Assembly (NCBI GenBank): GCA_900319465.1
Contig: ONOL01000009.1
Location: 1 to 60,742 of the forward strand
DNA length: 60,742 nucleotides
Reading direction: 5' to 3'
Source of the DNA: an uncultured Eubacteriales bacterium
GTDB lineage: Bacteria; Bacillota; Clostridia; Oscillospirales; Oscillospiraceae
Part shown: positions 58,403 to 60,742 of the stretch, in pieces
How positions within the stretch are numbered: the first letter of the stretch is position 1
Layout: every line of letters starts with the position of its first letter
Position numbers and translations under genes: made by a program
The notes under the pieces: generated by a model
Told to the model about the DNA's origin: nothing
Database searches by the model: none
The model's input: the letters and a program-made list of their open reading frames with translations, nothing else

Positions 58403-59404
58403 ATGAAGCCTGTTTTATATATCGTCGTCCCCTGCTACAACGAGCAGGAGGTGTTGCCCATCACCGCGCCGCTGTTCCTGCAGAAGCTGGAAACGCTGCG
58501 GGACCTGGGCAAGATCAGCGGCGAGAGCCGCGTACTCTTCGTCAACGACGGCAGCCGCGACGGCACCTGGGAGATCATCTGCGCCCTCGCCGCCTCCGAC
58601 CCCCGTTATCTGGGCATTTCCCAGAGCCGCAACCGCGGCCACCAGAATGCGGTGCTGGCCGGGCTCATGGAGGCCAAAGACCGCTGCGACATCACCATTT
58701 CCATCGACTGCGACGGACAGGACGACATCGACGCGATGGACCGCATGGTGGACGCCTATCTCGACGGCTGCGACGTGGTCTACGGTGTGCGCGCCAGCCG
58801 CCGGACCGACAGCTTCTTTAAGCGCTTCACCGCCCAGAGCTTTTACCGCTTCCTCGCCGCCATGGGGGCCGAGGTGGTCTACAACCACGCCGACTACCGG
58901 CTCATCAGCGCCCGGGTGCTGCGGGAATTCGCCAACTTCAGGGAGGTCAACCTCTTCCTGCGCGGCCTCGTGCCGCTGGTCGGCTTCCGGAGCACGACGG
59001 TCGCCTATGACCGCGCGGAGCGCCTCGCCGGCAAGAGCCACTATCCCCTGCGCAAGATGCTCGCCCTCGCGGTGGACGGCATCACCAGCCTCTCCGTCAA
59101 GCCCCTGCAGCTCATCACCGGCTTCGGCGTGATCGTGGCGCTGGTGAGCTTCATTGGGGTCCTGTGGGCGCTCGTCACGGCCCTGTGCGGCAAGAGCGTG
59201 GCAGGCTGGGCGAGCATGACCTGTATCGTCTGTTTTGTCTCCGGCGTACAGCTGATCTGCCTCGGCATCATCGGCGAGTATATCGGCAAGATCTATCTGG
59301 AAACCAAACAGCGCCCCCGCTATATCATCTCCGAGCGCACCTGGGAGAGCTACGGCGCAGAATGCGGCGCCTCCGGCGCCGGGGGAGCGAAAACAGCCGA
59401 ATAA
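58403..59404 (+). CDS. GtrB/DPM1-like family 2 glycosyltransferase
   Basis: 333 residues. A GT-A domain (about 1-230) with VPCYNEQE, VNDGSRDGTW, SQSRNRGHQNA, SIDCDGQDD and YDRAERLAGKSHYPLRKM, then two membrane segments (about 235-255 and 268-290) and a short basic tail. Enzymes of this type load glucose or a related sugar onto undecaprenyl phosphate for envelope glycosylation. The ATG follows GAGGGAG. It is coupled to the HAD gene. A terminator lies 30 bp past the stop. Confidence 0.92.
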   Translation: MKPVLYIVVPCYNEQEVLPITAPLFLQKLETLRDLGKISGESRVLFVNDGSRDGTWEIICALAASDPRYLGISQSRNRGHQNAVLAGLMEAKDRCDITISIDCDGQDDIDAMDRMVDAYLDGCDVVYGVRASRRTDSFFKRFTAQSFYRFLAAMGAEVVYNHADYRLISARVLREFANFREVNLFLRGLVPLVGFRSTTVAYDRAERLAGKSHYPLRKMLALAVDGITSLSVKPLQLITGFGVIVALVSFIGVLWALVTALCGKSVAGWASMTCIVCFVSGVQLICLGIIGEYIGKIYLETKQRPRYIISERTWESYGAECGASGAGGAKTAE

Positions 59405-59435
59405 GGCGCCGGGCCGCGTACGGCGGCGCGTGACG

Positions 59436-59478
59436 AACGGGAAGAGGACGGATCCCCCCTCTTCCCGTTCCCGTTTTT
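59436..59478 (+). terminator. Terminator after the glycosyltransferase gene
   Basis: A 12-bp stem AACGGGAAGAGG/CCTCTTCCCGTT followed by CCCGTTTTTCT. Confidence 0.8.
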
Positions 59479-59618
59479 CTGCTCCGGCCCGCCGGATACG
59501 GCCCGGCCTTGGGTCCGGAAATCTTAATAATTTTTAAATTTATCGCAAAATTGGGGTCAAAGTGGGGAATTTCGACCAAAAAACACCGGAAAACTGGTGC
59601 CTCATGGGCAGGGAACTC

Positions 59619-59647
59619 TTGACGAAAAGCCAAAGAAGTTGTATTAT
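59619..59647 (+). promoter_or_regulatory. Promoter of the zinc-ribbon/Ig-like gene
   Basis: TTGACG (59619-59624), 17 bp, TATTAT (59642-59647), 46 bp before the start at 59693. Confidence 0.7.
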
Positions 59648-59692
59648 TTGCTCGTAGCATATCGTCTACTTCCAAAGAATGGAGGAAAAGCA

Positions 59693-60346
59693 ATGAGCGT
59701 TATCCCTGAAGTGAAATGCCGGCGCTGCGGCGAGAGCTTCTCTGCCCTGCGCACGCGCTGCCCCAACTGCGGCACCCGACGGGTGAGCCAGAGCGGACGC
59801 ACACCGGGGGCCACCCCGGGCACCGTCACGGGCACCGCTTCCTATGAGCGCGCCGAGACGAATACCAAGTGGCAGATGATCTTCGGCCTGATCCTTGTCG
59901 TGGCCGTTATTCTTGCTGTGATCGTTATGGTCTCCACAAGCCTGAACGGGCAGGACGTCGGCGGCAGCAGGATTACCAACCCGCCCACCGAAGCGCCTTC
60001 CGCTACGCCGATCTACGTGATCGAAGAAGCGCCTACGCCTCCCCCCACGCCCACGCCTACCGTCTCGGAGATCAAGATCTTCTACTACGAGAAGGAGCTG
60101 GAAGACTTCACCATGCACGAGGGCGACGAACCCCTGACCATCAAGGCCACCGTCTTCCCCATCGAGGACTTCTCGGACGCCAAGCTGACCTGGCGCGTGG
60201 ACGACGACAGCGTCCTCAAGATCACCCCCAGCGAAGACACCAAGGAATGCAAGTGCGAGATCCTGGCCCGCAAGAACGGCGGCGTAAAGCTGACGGTCTC
60301 CTGCAACGGCACCGAGCACTCCATCCGCGTCTACCTGGTCGCCTGA
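59693..60346 (+). CDS. Membrane-anchored zinc-ribbon protein with an extracellular Ig-like domain
   Basis: 217 residues from the ATG at 59693, behind GGAGG. Residues 9-26 hold CRRCG and CPNCG (a zinc ribbon). A membrane segment (about 62-84) is followed by a Thr/Pro linker rich in TPTP (about 95-122) and a beta-rich domain (about 125-217; PLTIKATVFPIEDFSDAKLTWRVDDDSVLKI) resembling BIG2-type Ig-like folds. Cytoplasmic metal-ribbon plus surface adhesin-like domain is a recurring clostridial layout of unknown role. It has its own promoter and terminator. Confidence 0.8.
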   Translation: MSVIPEVKCRRCGESFSALRTRCPNCGTRRVSQSGRTPGATPGTVTGTASYERAETNTKWQMIFGLILVVAVILAVIVMVSTSLNGQDVGGSRITNPPTEAPSATPIYVIEEAPTPPPTPTPTVSEIKIFYYEKELEDFTMHEGDEPLTIKATVFPIEDFSDAKLTWRVDDDSVLKITPSEDTKECKCEILARKNGGVKLTVSCNGTEHSIRVYLVA

Positions 60347-60360
60347 TCAAAGGAAACAGC

Positions 60361-60398
60361 ACCAAAAAAGGAACCTGATCGCAGGTTCCTTTTTTGGT
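60361..60398. terminator. Terminator after the zinc-ribbon/Ig-like gene
   Basis: A 17-bp perfect stem (60361-60377 with 60382-60398), ATCG loop, with A and T runs inside the arms, so it can work in both directions. Confidence 0.88.
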
Positions 60399-60453
60399 GA
60401 ATTTATTTGCCTTATTTGAAAATCCGTTATTTGAAAATCCGGCGAAAAAAAGC

Positions 60454-60482
60454 TTGACAATTCAGATGTCATGCGGTAGAAT
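60454..60482 (+). promoter_or_regulatory. Promoter of tRNA-Val
   Basis: TTGACA (60454-60459), 17 bp, TAGAAT (60477-60482), 21 bp before the tRNA. Confidence 0.8.
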
Positions 60483-60503
60483 ACCCCTTGCTTGAAGAGA
60501 GCT

Positions 60504-60579
60504 GGACGATTGGCGCAGCTGGTAGCGCATCCGCTTGACGTGCGGGAGGTCACAAGTTCGAGTCTTGTATCGTCCACCA
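60504..60579 (+). tRNA. tRNA-Val (anticodon GAC)
   Basis: Acceptor GGACGAT/ATCGTCC, D-arm GCGC...GCGC, anticodon stem TCCGC/GCGGG with loop TTGACGT (anticodon GAC), T-arm ACAAG-TTCGAGT-CTTGT, and an encoded CCA (60577-60579). A promoter and a terminator flank it. Confidence 0.95.
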
Positions 60580-60582
60580 TAG

Positions 60583-60613
60583 GAACTGCACTGAAAAGTG
60601 CAGTTCTTTTTTT
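60583..60613 (+). terminator. tRNA-Val terminator
   Basis: A 10-bp stem GAACTGCACT/AGTGCAGTTC with a GAAA loop, followed by seven T. Confidence 0.92.
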
Positions 60614-60619
60614 ATTTTC

Positions 60620-60742
60620 TAGCAAATTCGGCGTGATTTCAGCTGAAAAAGTGACGGCTCCATGCCCGTGATTTTCGTTTGACCACTTTTTTGACCCTTT
60701 ATGGGTTATCACAGCTTGAGTACATTGGATATAAATACTTCC
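60620..60742. other. Unassigned right edge downstream of tRNA-Val
   Basis: AT-richer sequence. A minus-strand frame is open to the edge but runs through the tRNA and its terminator, so it is not credible as a whole. No gene can be called. It could be the end of an element integrated at the tRNA, but this is speculation. Confidence 0.3.

Noticed and set aside
60347-60712. Minus-strand ORF with VDDTRLELVTSR text across tRNA-Val
   Set aside because: Same artefact; it also crosses two terminators and a promoter.

Overview
The window looks like chromosomal DNA of a GC-rich, spore-forming Gram-positive anaerobe, most likely a Clostridia member of the Oscillospiraceae/Ruminococcaceae type. The reasons are strong AGGAGG-like ribosome binding sites, frequent TTG/GTG starts, sigma-A promoters with 17-bp spacers, two T-box leaders, spore proteins (a SleB-like cortex hydrolase, a YaaH/SleL-like LysM-GH18 enzyme, a SpoIIQ-like M23 protein) and the Gram-positive gene order gdpP-rplI-dnaB. 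Most of it is housekeeping sequence. All assignments come from reading the sequence; no database search was run.

Layout. 1-343: tandem promoters and leader of what is probably an rRNA operon lying off the left edge (minus strand). 344-3917: zinc-ribbon membrane protein, SleB-like hydrolase, and thrS under a threonine T-box (specifier ACC). 3943-8198: a small Nif11-like gene, eno, a hotdog thioesterase and a coiled-coil membrane protein. 8250-11033: LysM-GH18 enzyme, tRNA-Leu(CAA), then an AT-richer scar in which a surface-protein gene is fused in frame to the C-terminal end of a tyrosine integrase. 11165-12936: ilvA and ridA. 12996-15667: a divergent Lgt-like membrane protein coupled to a phosphodiester-glycosidase-domain protein. 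15879-24201: gdpP, rplI, dnaB, tilS, hpt, ftsH (minus strand). 24570-31283: nucleotidyltransferase with a phosphomannomutase remnant, mgtE with a long leader, an 812-aa adenosine-deaminase-like protein with a Rossmann/SLOG-like tail, glyA. 31438-35731: EEP hydrolase, then two 2-hydroxyacyl-CoA-dehydratase-like subunits followed by a 55-aa membrane peptide. 35828-39851: SpoIIQ-like protein, esterase, Nudix, NifX-like and Mrp/NBP35-like proteins. 40049-45852: FHA-FtsW fusion, transpeptidase, ABC-F and DUF218 genes in a tight run. 45991-49340: a three-gene ABC transporter under a tryptophan T-box (specifier TGG), so probably TrpXYZ. 49373-55461: DMT-family transporter, pyrH, frr, uppS, an AlkD-like gene where cdsA is usual, dxr, rseP. 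55519-59404: two COG0523/CobW GTPases, the second with a YcgQ/DUF1980-like tail, then a HAD phosphatase and a GtrB-like glycosyltransferase. 59619-60742: zinc-ribbon/Ig-like protein, tRNA-Val(GAC), and an unassigned edge.

How genes work together: ilvA makes reactive enamine/imine that ridA clears. FHA-FtsW plus transpeptidase form a polymerase/cross-linker pair, with RseP, UppS and Dxr supplying envelope precursors or quality control elsewhere. The two T-boxes tie thrS and an ABC importer to uncharged tRNA-Thr and tRNA-Trp. The CobW pair points to zinc homeostasis.

Nothing here is a plainly new defence or mobile system. The best candidates for undescribed biology are the deaminase-SLOG-like fusion, the dehydratase-like pair with its membrane micropeptide, the Lgt-like protein lacking catalytic residues, the CobW-DUF1980 fusion, and the integrase/surface-protein chimera.
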